Shown here one piece after another: positions 26,566-34,539 of a stretch of DNA of 38,179 nucleotides (positions within the stretch are counted from its first letter, which is position 1; each line of letters starts with the position of its first letter). The notes beneath the pieces are model-generated. The model was not told where the DNA came from. It saw only the letters and a program-made list of their open reading frames with translations, and ran no database searches. A program made the translations under genes and the position numbers. Source of the DNA: an uncultured Acidobacteriia bacterium (GTDB lineage Bacteria > Acidobacteriota > Terriglobia > Bryobacterales > Bryobacteraceae); NCBI GenBank assembly GCA_903929755.1, contig CAIYVZ010000042.1, positions 1 through 38,179 of the forward strand, read 5' to 3'.

Positions 26566-27237
26566 CTACTGAGCGAAGCAGTACAGGTAGGCATTCCCAC
26601 CCGTGCTGATCAAATTCTCCTGGCTGCAGCCCCGTGATGCATGGGTTGAATTCCAAGACGTATTGCCACCGCCGGTGCGGTCATGGTGCCCCAACTGAGC
26701 GGTCCCGGTGGTGCTGGAAGTCCAGTTATTGCAGGTATGATCGACTCCATCGGTGTACGCCGTGCCATCCGGCTTGGAACCCGTCAGCATGTCGTGCTCG
26801 TTCGGCGTGTCGCCGAAGCCCTTAACGGTGGCGCCCTTCTCGGTGAACGCGGTCGCTTTCGACAGGTTATTTCCCTGACGAGCCGCTTCCAGCGTGTCTC
26901 CATGCAGATCCGCGAGATCTTTGGCAATACGTGCGCCCTTAGCGTTGTACCAGGGGCCATTGCCGATTCGGTCCCGCGCGTTCATGGCCGGTTTCCCGTC
27001 CTTCGCACTGGTGCTCAGGTACGCATGCCAGGTCGTCTTGGTGCTTCCGGCGGCCGCGGCCAGCTTTTGGCACTGGGCATCGGCACCTTCCAGTCCGCCA
27101 AGATCGGCACCCTTACCGAGCCCAACGCTGGTAATAAAGAAGCTCATGGGTGGGGGAGGGGCCCCCTGAGGGGCCTGGGCAAAAATCGACGCGGCGGTCA
27201 GACCAAGCGCGCCGAGCAGGGACAGTGTGAGTTTCAT
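26566..27237 (-). CDS. Secreted lectin-fold protein (DUF1554/endostatin-like)
   Basis: 223 residues with signal peptide MKLTLSLLGALGLTAASIFAQ and a short Pro-rich stretch (APQGAPPPP). The mature part reads like the C-type-lectin/endostatin-fold proteins known from Leptospira (DUF1554) and environmental bacteria: FFITSVGLGKGADLGGLEGA, CQKLAAAAG, TWHAYLST, an MLTGSKPDGT turn, CNNWTSS, GHHDRTGG, and the end GCSQENLISTGGNAYLYCFA. Four Cys could make two disulfides. The ribosome site AGGGAG precedes the ATG by about 11 bases. The role is probably ligand binding or a structural role outside the cell; no enzyme motif is seen. Divergent from the DUF4159 gene with 140 bp between. Confidence 0.8.
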   Translation of the reverse strand: MKLTLSLLGALGLTAASIFAQAPQGAPPPPMSFFITSVGLGKGADLGGLEGADAQCQKLAAAAGSTKTTWHAYLSTSAKDGKPAMNARDRIGNGPWYNAKGARIAKDLADLHGDTLEAARQGNNLSKATAFTEKGATVKGFGDTPNEHDMLTGSKPDGTAYTDGVDHTCNNWTSSTTGTAQLGHHDRTGGGNTSWNSTHASRGCSQENLISTGGNAYLYCFAQ

Positions 27238-27310
27238 AATTTTAAGTTCTCCCTAATTGAGGATTCTCCGGTAGTTTTTCAGAGTCGGGGCCAGGAGTCA
27301 ACTGTTATCC

Positions 27311-27325
27311 CGGATTGCGAATCCG
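27311..27325. repeat. Perfect inverted repeat in the divergent promoter region
   Basis: CGGATT (27311-27316) and AATCCG (27320-27325) are separated by GCG. It lies in the 140-bp gap between the lectin-like gene and the DUF4159 gene, where an operator would be expected. No regulator is known, and a 6-bp repeat may be chance. Confidence 0.35.
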
Positions 27326-27377
27326 CACATCACAATTTCCGCCGCGCGGTGCTATCCTCACAGGCAGGTCGCCCATC

Positions 27378-28268
27378 ATGCACCGCAAAGTTTTGTGGCT
27401 ATCGGCGTTGGCGGTGCTGGCGATCTTCGCCTGGGCAGCGTCGGGTGCAGCCTCCGCAGACTCCGTCACCGACGCCCGGGAACGCGCCAAACCCCGCCCC
27501 TTTCGCGTCTACAGAAGTCTGGAAGCCTACGACGACGTGGAACTGCCGGCAGACTTCGAGGTCGGCGCAGAGTGGGTTCAGGCCCGCCTCATGTATCCCC
27601 CACACCCTGGTGGCCGTTTTTCACGCCCCAGAGGCTTCGGGGGTGGTCGTGACTGGCGTGAAGGTGGCACCAGCTGGTCTCAGGATTACCCCCGCGCTGA
27701 CCGCCACTTCGCCGCCGCCCTCCGCCGCCTGACCCGCATCGATGCGCGCTCCGCAGAGCAGCCCATCAATCCCGACGATGAAGACGATATCTTCAACTAT
27801 CCCTGGCTGGTTGCCGGCGAAATGGGTGACTGGCTCCTGACGAATACCCAGGCCGCCAAACTTCGCGAGTACCTTCTCCGCGGTGGTTTCCTCATGCTGG
27901 ATGATTTCTGGGGAACCCGCGAGTGGAATCGCTTCATGGACAGCATGGCCCTGGTCTTCCCTGACCGTTCCATCGTCGAGATTGACGACAAGGATCCCGT
28001 GTTCCGGATCGTGTACGAGGTGAAGGATCGCTTCCAGATCCCCGGCCAATGGGCGCTCAGGCAGGGAACTACGTATCGGGAGGATGGAGCCGTCCCGCAC
28101 TGGCGGGGGATCTATGACGATCAGGGTCGCCTGATGGTCGTAATGGCATTCAACAACGACGTGGGCGATTCGTGGGAATGGGCAGACGACGCACGCTACC
28201 CCGAGAAGTACTCGGCGCTGGGCATCCGTCTATCGGTGAACGATGTGGTTTACGCGATGACTCATTAA
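27378..28268 (+). CDS. Exported DUF4159-domain protein
   Basis: Starting at the ATG at 27378 (MHRKVLWLSALAVLAIFAWAASGAASA, a signal peptide or N-terminal anchor) the protein has 296 residues; an earlier frame start at 27315 would put 21 polar residues before this hydrophobic stretch and is unlikely. The body matches the DUF4159 pattern: VQARLMYPP, SQDYPRADRHFAAALRRLTR, DIFNYPWLVAGEMGDW, LREYLLRGGFLMLDDFWG, FPDRSIVEIDDKDPVFRIVY, then IPGQWALRQG and a C-terminal block ending LGIRLSVNDVVYAMTH. DUF4159 is often the C-terminal part of larger membrane proteins near MoxR/von Willebrand genes; here it stands alone. Function unknown. Confidence 0.85.
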   Translation: MHRKVLWLSALAVLAIFAWAASGAASADSVTDARERAKPRPFRVYRSLEAYDDVELPADFEVGAEWVQARLMYPPHPGGRFSRPRGFGGGRDWREGGTSWSQDYPRADRHFAAALRRLTRIDARSAEQPINPDDEDDIFNYPWLVAGEMGDWLLTNTQAAKLREYLLRGGFLMLDDFWGTREWNRFMDSMALVFPDRSIVEIDDKDPVFRIVYEVKDRFQIPGQWALRQGTTYREDGAVPHWRGIYDDQGRLMVVMAFNNDVGDSWEWADDARYPEKYSALGIRLSVNDVVYAMTH

Positions 28269-28301
28269 GTGCGTGAGTCGTCGGGCCGGGAAGTCCCGAG
28301 C

Positions 28302-28580
28302 TTACTTCTTCTCGGACTTGACGGCGGCAGGCTTCGCTTCCGCCTTACCCTCGGTTACGGGAACCTTCGGACCGGGGTTCGAATGTTCCTGTTCCGTGGA
28401 ACTGGCAAGGGCGGGGGACTGGGCGTCCTTCGGCTGTCCGCCAGGGTATCCAGTGGGGGTAACGCCCGTCCGGGTCTGCTCCCGGCTATCGGGGCTGGAG
28501 GTCCCGCAGGACGTCAGGAGTCCGGCGGTCAAAATGGCGATAGTTGCAAGGGTTGCGCGAAACATCTTTCCTATCATCAA
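28302..28580 (-). CDS. Small lipoprotein
   Basis: 92 residues. Hydrophobic N-terminus FRATLATIAILTAGLLTSCG with a lipobox (LLTSC) and the lipidated Cys at residue 25; the rest is a polar, Pro-, Ser- and Lys-rich tail ending KSEKK with no domain. The start may be the ATG at 28580 or, more likely, the third ATG at 28565, which has AGGA a few bases before it. Converges on the DUF4159 gene, 33 bp apart. Conserved function not recognisable; membrane-anchored, envelope location expected. Confidence 0.7.
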   Translation of the reverse strand: MMIGKMFRATLATIAILTAGLLTSCGTSSPDSREQTRTGVTPTGYPGGQPKDAQSPALASSTEQEHSNPGPKVPVTEGKAEAKPAAVKSEKK

Positions 28581-28616
28581 CTAAGACACTTGTAGTAAGC
28601 AATCCGATAAGCATCT

Positions 28617-28668
28617 ACACTGCTAATAGACTTTTCTATTGACTAACCCCTACATCTTGGGGCAATAT
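28617..28668 (+). promoter_or_regulatory. nrdJ promoter overlapping NrdR-box-like palindromes
   Basis: TTGACT (28639-28644) and CAATAT (28663-28668) form a -35/-10 pair with an 18-bp spacer. Inside the spacer is the palindrome CCCCTACATCTTGGGG (28647-28662), similar to NrdR boxes (consensus like ACACTATATATTGTGT). A weaker match ACACTGCTAATAGACT (28617-28632) sits 30 bp upstream, near the usual three-turn spacing of paired NrdR boxes. NrdR represses ribonucleotide reductase genes, so position and neighbour agree. No nrdR gene is in the window. Confidence 0.6.
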
Positions 28669-28675
28669 TGCAGAT

Positions 28676-28719
28676 GCGCCACCGTGTTCCTCTGATGAAC
28701 ATGCGCGGCGCTTCAGAGG
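28676..28719 (+). promoter_or_regulatory. nrdJ leader with two competing stem-loops over the ribosome site
   Basis: Stem A: GCGCC (28676-28680) with GGCGC (28707-28711), plus TGTTC (28685-28689) with GAACA (28697-28701). Stem B: CCTCTGA (28689-28695) with TCAGAGG (28713-28719). Stem B would bury GAGG (28716-28719), the Shine-Dalgarno 7 bases before the nrdJ ATG. The two stems overlap and could exclude each other. No cobalamin-box motif is visible, so the trigger, if any, is unknown. Confidence 0.4.
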
Positions 28720-28726
28720 CAGGACG

Positions 28727-31606
28727 ATGGCAAAAGTAACCGCAGACTTAGCTGAACAGATTCAGCAACTTAATCCAATGGTCGATTCAAAAGAAGCGCG
28801 CGGTCTCACGACCCGCAAGGGAATCCAGTTCAGCAGGCACTTCACGGTGAAACAGCTCGCAGACGGCAACGCCGCCGGCAAGACGCCGTATGACGACGTT
28901 TCATGGGAGACCCGTACCGCTACCATTGGGAACCATAAAGGTGCGGTCGTTTTTGAACAGCGCGATATTGAAGTTCCCGCCGATTGGTCGCAAACCGCAA
29001 CCAACATTGTTGCCAGCAAATACTTCCACGGAAAAATGGGCTCGCCCGAACGCGAACGCAGCGTCGGTGAACTGGTCCACCGTGTTGTCGACACTATTGC
29101 GGATTGGGGCCTGAAGGATGGCTACTTCGCCACCATCCAGGACGGCGAAAACTTTCGCGCCGAACTCGCCCACCTCATGCTCCACCAGAAAGCCGCCTTC
29201 AATTCCCCCGTCTGGTTCAACGTCGGCGTAAAGGAATCCCGCGGCTACGGCTGGTTCTACGATCCCCGGCAGGATCAAATTACTAAAATCTCCAACGAAG
29301 CCAAGCCCCAGTGCTCCGCCTGCTTCATCGTTTCCGTAAAGGATTCCCTCGAATCCATCCTCGATCTGGCCAAAACCGAAGGCATGCTGTTTAAGTTCGG
29401 TTCCGGCACCGGCTCTAACCTTTCCGCCCTCCGCGAAGAAGATGCCATCCTTTCTGGTGGCGGCCGAGCCTCCGGCCCCCTCTCATTCATGAAGGGCTTC
29501 GACGCCTTCGCCGGTGTCATCAAGTCCGGCGGTAAGACCCGCCGCGCCGCCAAGATGGTGATCCTCAACGTCGAGCACCCCGATATCGCTCGCTTCATCG
29601 GCTGCAAGGCAAAAGAAGAGAAGAAGGCACATACCCTCATCGCGGCCGGCTACGACCCAGCCCTCGACGGCGACGCCTACTCGTCCATTTTCTTCCAGAA
29701 CGCCAATAACTCCGTTCGCGCCACCGACGACTTCATGCAGGCCGTCGTGGAAGACCGCGAGTGGTGGACCAAGTCCGTGAACGACGGCAAACCGAAGGAC
29801 CGCTTCCGCGCCCGCGACCTGATGCGCGAAATCGCCGAAGCAACCTGGCAGTGCGGCGACCCCGGCATGCAGTTCGACACCACCATCAACCGCTGGCATC
29901 CCTGCAAGAACACCTCGCGGATCAATGCGTCGAACCCCTGCTCGGAGTACATGTTCCTTGATGACTCCGCCTGCAACCTGTCTTCTCTGAACCTGATGAA
30001 GTTCTCCGGTCCCGGAGGAGTCTTCGATACCGTGGCTTTCCGCCACGCCGTCGATACCCTGATTGTGGCCCAGGAAATCCTGGTCGATAACGCCGCGTAC
30101 CCCACCGAGAAGATCGCGCAGAATTCGCACGACTACCGCCCCCTCGGCCTCGGCTTCGCCAACCTCGGCGCGCTGCTCATGTCCATGGGTGTGCCCTACG
30201 ACAGCGACCGCGGTCGCGACACCGCCGGCGCCATCTCCGCCATGATGTGCGGCCAGGCCTACCTGACCTCCGCCCGCATCGCCGGTACCACCGGCCCGTT
30301 CCCCGGCTATGCGCAGAACGTGGAACCCTTCCTCGAAGTTATCCGCATGCACCGCGATTCGGTGAATCTCATCAATCACCGCAATATTCCGAGCGACATG
30401 TTCTCGAACGCGAAGAAGGCGTGGGAAGAAGCCTACGAACTCGGCCGTATCAACGGCTACCGCAACGGCCAGATGACCGTGATCGCCCCAACCGGCACCA
30501 TCGGCTTCATGATGGATTGCGATACCACCGGTATTGAACCGGATCTCGCGCTCGTCAAAACCAAGAAACTGGTCGGCGGCGGCGTCATCAAGATCGTCAA
30601 CAACACGGTCCCGCAGGCTCTCATCAAGCTCGGCTATTCGCCGGAGCAGATGGAGACCATCGTCAGCCACATCGACTCCACAGGCACCATTGAAGGCGCC
30701 CCCGGGCTGAAGCCCGAACACCTGCCCGTCTTCGACTGCAGCTTCCGGCCCATGAACGGCTCCCGCTCCATCCACTACAACGGCCACCTCAAGATGATGG
30801 CCGCCGTTCAGCCGTTCGTTTCCGGCGCGATCTCCAAGACCATCAACATGCCCGAAGAGTGCAGCGTTGACGACATCATGGAGGCCTACATCGAAAGCTG
30901 GCGTCTCGGCCTGAAGTCCGTCGCCATCTACCGCGACAACTCCAAGGGCCAGCAGCCCATGAGTTCCGGTGGAGGCACCAAGGGCGACACAAAGAAGAAC
31001 GGCACCGCCAGCGCCGTCCAGGTGCTGAAGGAAGCCATCTCTGAAAAGGTGGTCTTCCGCCCCGTCCGCCGCAAACTGGCCGACGAACGCCAGTCGATTA
31101 CGCACAAGTTCTCCATCGGAGGCCACGAAGGCTACATCACGGTTGGTATGTATGAGGACGGTATGCCCGGCGAAATCTTCGTCTCCATGGCGAAGGAAGG
31201 CTCCACCATTTCAGGCCTGATGGACAGCTTTGCAACGTCTGTCAGCTACTGCCTGCAGTACGGTGTGCCCCTGAAGTTCCTGGTGGATAAGTTCGGCCAC
31301 GTCCGTTTCGAACCCAGCGGCTGGACCGGCAACCCGCAGATCCCGTACGCGAAGTCGATCCCCGACTACATCTTCCGCTGGCTCGGTTCGAAGTTCCTGG
31401 GAGCCGAATACGCTCTCGCCGCGAACAACGAGGCAGGCGCTGTCAACATGCTCCGCCCCACGGAGCCCAGCCCGCAGGAGTCGTTGCCGTTCACCACGTC
31501 CGTCGCCTCCGACGCCCCTATGTGCGCCGAGTGCGGTGGCATGATGACCCCCAACGGCAGCTGCTACAAATGTGAAAACTGCGGTGGTACCAGCGGCTGC
31601 AGCTAA
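28727..31606 (+). CDS. nrdJ: Class II (adenosylcobalamin-dependent) ribonucleotide reductase
   Basis: Converts ribonucleotides to deoxyribonucleotides using vitamin B12 to form a thiyl radical, independent of oxygen. 959 residues: redox C196 (with C199) in PQCSACFIVSVKDSL, FKFGSGTGSNLSALR, GGGRASGPLSFMKGFDAF, the active-site block NPCSEYMFLDDSACNLSSLNL with Cys-x-Glu, APTGTIGFMMDCDTTGIEP, and the long C-terminal extension of this NrdJ subgroup. It ends in a Cys-rich tail, CAECGGMMTPNGSCYKCENC, likely a zinc ribbon or thiol-exchange tail. GAGG 7 bases before the ATG gives a clear start. Monocistronic: own promoter and a strong terminator. Expected regulation by NrdR and by dNTP levels. Confidence 0.97.
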   Translation: MAKVTADLAEQIQQLNPMVDSKEARGLTTRKGIQFSRHFTVKQLADGNAAGKTPYDDVSWETRTATIGNHKGAVVFEQRDIEVPADWSQTATNIVASKYFHGKMGSPERERSVGELVHRVVDTIADWGLKDGYFATIQDGENFRAELAHLMLHQKAAFNSPVWFNVGVKESRGYGWFYDPRQDQITKISNEAKPQCSACFIVSVKDSLESILDLAKTEGMLFKFGSGTGSNLSALREEDAILSGGGRASGPLSFMKGFDAFAGVIKSGGKTRRAAKMVILNVEHPDIARFIGCKAKEEKKAHTLIAAGYDPALDGDAYSSIFFQNANNSVRATDDFMQAVVEDREWWTKSVNDGKPKDRFRARDLMREIAEATWQCGDPGMQFDTTINRWHPCKNTSRINASNPCSEYMFLDDSACNLSSLNLMKFSGPGGVFDTVAFRHAVDTLIVAQEILVDNAAYPTEKIAQNSHDYRPLGLGFANLGALLMSMGVPYDSDRGRDTAGAISAMMCGQAYLTSARIAGTTGPFPGYAQNVEPFLEVIRMHRDSVNLINHRNIPSDMFSNAKKAWEEAYELGRINGYRNGQMTVIAPTGTIGFMMDCDTTGIEPDLALVKTKKLVGGGVIKIVNNTVPQALIKLGYSPEQMETIVSHIDSTGTIEGAPGLKPEHLPVFDCSFRPMNGSRSIHYNGHLKMMAAVQPFVSGAISKTINMPEECSVDDIMEAYIESWRLGLKSVAIYRDNSKGQQPMSSGGGTKGDTKKNGTASAVQVLKEAISEKVVFRPVRRKLADERQSITHKFSIGGHEGYITVGMYEDGMPGEIFVSMAKEGSTISGLMDSFATSVSYCLQYGVPLKFLVDKFGHVRFEPSGWTGNPQIPYAKSIPDYIFRWLGSKFLGAEYALAANNEAGAVNMLRPTEPSPQESLPFTTSVASDAPMCAECGGMMTPNGSCYKCENCGGTSGCS

Positions 31607-31622
31607 ACAGAAATCGCTGAGG

Positions 31623-31658
31623 AAAAGGGCCGGACCGCGAGAGCGATCCGGCCCTTTT
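31623..31658 (+). terminator. Intrinsic terminator after nrdJ
   Basis: AAAAGGGCCGGA (31623-31634) pairs perfectly with TCCGGCCCTTTT (31647-31658), 17 bases past the nrdJ stop. The stem core AGGGCCGGA recurs in the terminator at 32899. Confidence 0.92.
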
Positions 31659-31710
31659 CATTTCACCGTCCAGGCCCACCCTCGTTTTCACGAATCCACT
31701 CAACATAGAT

Positions 31711-32271
31711 GCCCATCACATAGGTGATCCCATAGCTCCCGAACAATACCAGACCGCGCTTACCCTGCTCGACATCTCCTCCGCCGCGTTCCTTGCTGCC
31801 ATAGCACCTCTCACACCCCGCCAGTGGACCACCCAGCCCGGCCCGGCCCGATGGTCTCCCGCCCAAATTGCGGAACACGTAGTCCTTGTCGAAATCGCTC
31901 TTTTGCGCAAAGTGCGGACGCTCGTCGCCACCTCACCCTCCCCGCAACCCGCCACAGAATCCGACTTCGGCCCCGCTGTTCTTGCCAGACTCACCGAGGC
32001 CTTGGCCGGGCGCCAGGGCCGTGTCGATGCCCCGGCCAGCCTTCATCCTTCCGGAGGTTGGACCCAGGCGGAAGTCCGCGAGCGCTTCCAGACCCACCGC
32101 GCTCAACTCCACGAGTTCCTTCTGACCAACGCCCAACCCCTCCACCTTTACACCGCCCCGAGTCCCTTCTTCGGCCCCCTCAGTGCCTACCATTGGCTCC
32201 TGTACGCACCACTCCACACGCAGCGCCACATAAAGCAACTCGATGAGGCGCTTCTTACGGCAAACGAATAA
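31711..32271 (+). CDS. DinB-like protein with no normal start codon
   Basis: From about 31711 the frame reads PEQYQTALTLLDISSAAFLA, TPRQWTTQPGPARWSPAQIA, EHVVLVEIALLRKV, then HPSGGWTQAEVRERFQTHRAQ and LLYAPLHTQRHIKQLDE. This is the four-helix DinB/YfiT pattern, with His ligand candidates in AEHVV, in QTHRAQ and in the final HTQRH. DinB-fold proteins often act as thiol-dependent metalloenzymes; the reaction here is unknown. The only ATG/GTG/TTG start in frame is the TTG at 31903, which would cut off the first helix and first His. An ATG at 31709 lies one frame off and meets a stop after four codons. One base may be missing near 31709-31730, or the gene is a decaying copy, or it uses a rare start. 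Confidence 0.6.
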   Translation, partial: AHHIGDPIAPEQYQTALTLLDISSAAFLAAIAPLTPRQWTTQPGPARWSPAQIAEHVVLVEIALLRKVRTLVATSPSPQPATESDFGPAVLARLTEALAGRQGRVDAPASLHPSGGWTQAEVRERFQTHRAQLHEFLLTNAQPLHLYTAPSPFFGPLSAYHWLLYAPLHTQRHIKQLDEALLTANE

Positions 32272-32414
32272 TCTGCGCCTGTTTTTTGCGTCAATCCACT
32301 TGGCAGCGCTGCGCCAAGGCAACCCAATAGTGGGTTCAAAGCCGAAAAATACCGGCAATCACTGTGGCACACGGATTGCTCTACAAAGGGCGTGCGATTG
32401 GAGGTCGCCACTCT

Positions 32415-32882
32415 ATGCGTTTCCTGCACATTCCGCTTATTGCCGTTTGCGCGTTGGTATTGTTCTCGCCGCCGGCCCTGAAATGCAGTACGCCTCCCCG
32501 GGGTTCCTGGGATTTGGTCCATGGCTTGCCAAAAGGGCAGGCCATCGTGTTGACCTACAAGAACAATGAAGAACTGAAGGCTGAGTTCCAGGGGTTCACC
32601 TCGGATACGCTCCTGCTTCGGAAGGGCGCCGAGGACCTTCGGATCCAGAAAGACAACATCGCTGAAATTGAGGTTGCTTCGAACGCGAAGCGGACCAGAA
32701 ATACGGTGATGGGTGCGGTCCTCGGCCTAAGTGCGGGGGCCGTTTGGGGGCGACACCTCAACTCGACCGACGGCGGTGCACAGCGCGCGGCCATGGTTCT
32801 TCTTCCCGCCGCAGGTATGGCTGCGTTCGCTGCCTTCACCCCTGCTTACAAGACCATCTACCGGGCTCCGAAGGAACACTAA
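32415..32882 (+). CDS. Exported small protein with Sm-like fold and glycine-rich membrane segment
   Basis: Start taken at the ATG at 32415 (MRFLHIPLIAVCALVLFSPP, signal peptide), with GGAGG 10 bases before; an earlier in-frame start at 32364 would place 17 polar residues before it. 155 residues. After the signal, HGLPKGQAIVLTYKNNEELK and AEFQGFTSDTLLLR with RIQKDNIAEIEV look like the five strands of an Sm/LSm-like barrel, a pattern common in acidobacterial exported proteins. Then a Gly/Ala-rich helix NTVMGAVLGLSAGAVWG and a second, MVLLPAAGMAAFAAF, probably in the membrane. No known function. Confidence 0.7.
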   Translation: MRFLHIPLIAVCALVLFSPPALKCSTPPRGSWDLVHGLPKGQAIVLTYKNNEELKAEFQGFTSDTLLLRKGAEDLRIQKDNIAEIEVASNAKRTRNTVMGAVLGLSAGAVWGRHLNSTDGGAQRAAMVLLPAAGMAAFAAFTPAYKTIYRAPKEH

Positions 32883-32898
32883 CCGAGTCTTAAATTGC

Positions 32899-32935
32899 GA
32901 AGGGCCGGACAACTTCTGGTTGTCCGGCCCTTCGT
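32899..32935. terminator. Bidirectional terminator between convergent genes
   Basis: CGAAGGGCCGGACAA (32899-32913) pairs perfectly with TTGTCCGGCCCTTCG (32921-32935) around ACTTCTG. It sits between the Sm-like gene (plus) and aceB (minus) and can serve both, although the T-runs are weak. Confidence 0.85.
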
Positions 32936-32952
32936 GCGCTTAGTTGCTGAGC

Positions 32953-34521
32953 CTAATCCAGAAATTCGTAGGCGGGAAGTGTCAGGAATTCGTTGAATTC
33001 TCCGGACAACATCATCTTGCCGAAAAGGTCCGCAGCCAGTTGATACTTACCGGCCTCGAACTTCGCGGCGCCCGCACGGTCCTTCATTTTGCCGAGTTCG
33101 TCAGCAATGACCTGCTTCACCAGATCAGCCGTCACCGGGCGACCATCTTCCAGTTTGGCCCCGTGCTTCGCCCACTGCCACACCTGCGCGCGTGAGATTT
33201 CAGCCGTTGCCGCATCTTCCATCAGGTTGTAGATGGGCACAGCGCCGTTACCGCGCAGCCAGGCTTCCAGGTACTGGATACCCACATCCACGTTTAGGCG
33301 AAGACCGTCTTCCGTAATCGTGCCCGCCGGGATTGCCAGCAGATCGGCGGCGGTCACACGGACCTCTTCTCGCTTCCGGTCAATCTGGTTCGACTGCGGC
33401 ATGTATTCGTCGAAGACCTGCTTCGCCACGCCGACCAGGCCAGGGTGTGCAACCCAGGTTCCGTCATGGCCAGCCTTTGCTTCGCGAAGCTTGTCGAGAC
33501 GAACTTTTTCGAGCGCCGCGTCGTTTGCCGCAACATCGCCCTTGATCGGGATCTGTGCCGCCATACCGCCCATGGCATGAATGCCACGCTTGTGGCAGGT
33601 CTGGATCAGCAGATCCACGTACGAGGCCAGGAAGTGCACCGTCATGGTGACCTGCGCCCGGTTCGGGAGCATGAAATCGGGACGGTTGCGAAGCTTCTTG
33701 ATGAAGCTGAAGATGTAGTCCCAGCGTCCGCAATTCAGCCCGGCCGAGTGGTCACGGAGTTCCCAAAGGATCTCGTGCATCTCGAAAGCGGCCAGAATGG
33801 TTTCGATCAGGACCGTGGCGCGCACAGAGCCCTGCGGAACGCCACAGTATTCCTGTGCGAAGACGAAAACATCATTCCAGAGCCGTGCTTCCAAATGCGA
33901 TTCCAGCTTGGGCAGGTAAAAATACGGTCCCGACCCGCGCTTCAGCAGTTCGGCGGCGTTGTGGAAGAAGTAGAGACCGAAGTCGAAGAGACCACCCGAG
34001 ATCGCCTCGCCATCCACCTGAAAATGCCGTTCCATCAGGTGCCAGCCACGTGGCCGGATTAGCAGGACTGCGGTCTTCTCGTTGAGCTTGTATTCCTTGC
34101 CTTCAGGGCTGGTGAAACCAATCTCGCGCCGGATGGCGTCGCGCATATTGCGCTGGCCATCGATGACGTTTCGGCTGGTAGGCGAGTTCGCGTCCTCGAA
34201 ATCGGCCATGAACACGGCGGCGCCGGAATTCAGGGCGTTAATGACCATCTTGCGGTCAGTCGGCCCGGTGATTTCGGTGCGACGGTCGCGGAGGTCGGCC
34301 GGGATGGGCGCGACGGTCCATTCGGACTCGCGGATCTGCGCCGTCTCGGGGAGGAAATCGGGCAGAGTCCCGCCGTCGATGGCGGCCTGGCGTACTTTCC
34401 GCGCCGCCAGAAGTTCCAGGCGACGACTGTTGAAGCGGCTGTGGAGCGCAGCGAGGAAGTCCTGCGCGGCAGGCGTCAGAATATCTGCGCCTTCAAGGGT
34501 AGTAGTAACGTTATTGGCCAT
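32953..34521 (-). CDS. aceB: Malate synthase A
   Basis: Condenses glyoxylate with acetyl-CoA to malate in the glyoxylate bypass, needed for growth on acetate or fatty acids. 522 residues, the normal length of the A isoform: [20 protein letters not shown] region, [14 protein letters not shown] with the catalytic Arg, [64 protein letters not shown], and the catalytic Asp in [19 protein letters not shown]. The isocitrate lyase partner is not in the window. It starts 18 bp after the fmdB-type gene and probably shares its transcript. The ribosome site is weak. Confidence 0.97.
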   Translation of the reverse strand: MANNVTTTLEGADILTPAAQDFLAALHSRFNSRRLELLAARKVRQAAIDGGTLPDFLPETAQIRESEWTVAPIPADLRDRRTEITGPTDRKMVINALNSGAAVFMADFEDANSPTSRNVIDGQRNMRDAIRREIGFTSPEGKEYKLNEKTAVLLIRPRGWHLMERHFQVDGEAISGGLFDFGLYFFHNAAELLKRGSGPYFYLPKLESHLEARLWNDVFVFAQEYCGVPQGSVRATVLIETILAAFEMHEILWELRDHSAGLNCGRWDYIFSFIKKLRNRPDFMLPNRAQVTMTVHFLASYVDLLIQTCHKRGIHAMGGMAAQIPIKGDVAANDAALEKVRLDKLREAKAGHDGTWVAHPGLVGVAKQVFDEYMPQSNQIDRKREEVRVTAADLLAIPAGTITEDGLRLNVDVGIQYLEAWLRGNGAVPIYNLMEDAATAEISRAQVWQWAKHGAKLEDGRPVTADLVKQVIADELGKMKDRAGAAKFEAGKYQLAADLFGKMMLSGEFNEFLTLPAYEFLD

Positions 34522-34539
34522 TTTGTTGAGGTCTCGGGG

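Noticed and set aside
28269-28595. 108-codon plus-strand frame opposite the small lipoprotein
   Set aside because: The minus-strand frame has a proper signal sequence and lipobox; this one does not.
28581-28726. Cobalamin riboswitch before the B12-dependent reductase
   Set aside because: Looked for the B12 box and core; not seen, and the leader is too short for a full aptamer.
29483-31126. 547-codon antisense frame within nrdJ
   Set aside because: Long only because of codon bias in a high-GC gene; Gly/Val/His-rich, without domains.
32297-32316. Inverted repeat CTTGGC/GCCAAG before the Sm-like gene
   Set aside because: Short, without a T-run or position that suggests a terminator or operator; likely chance.
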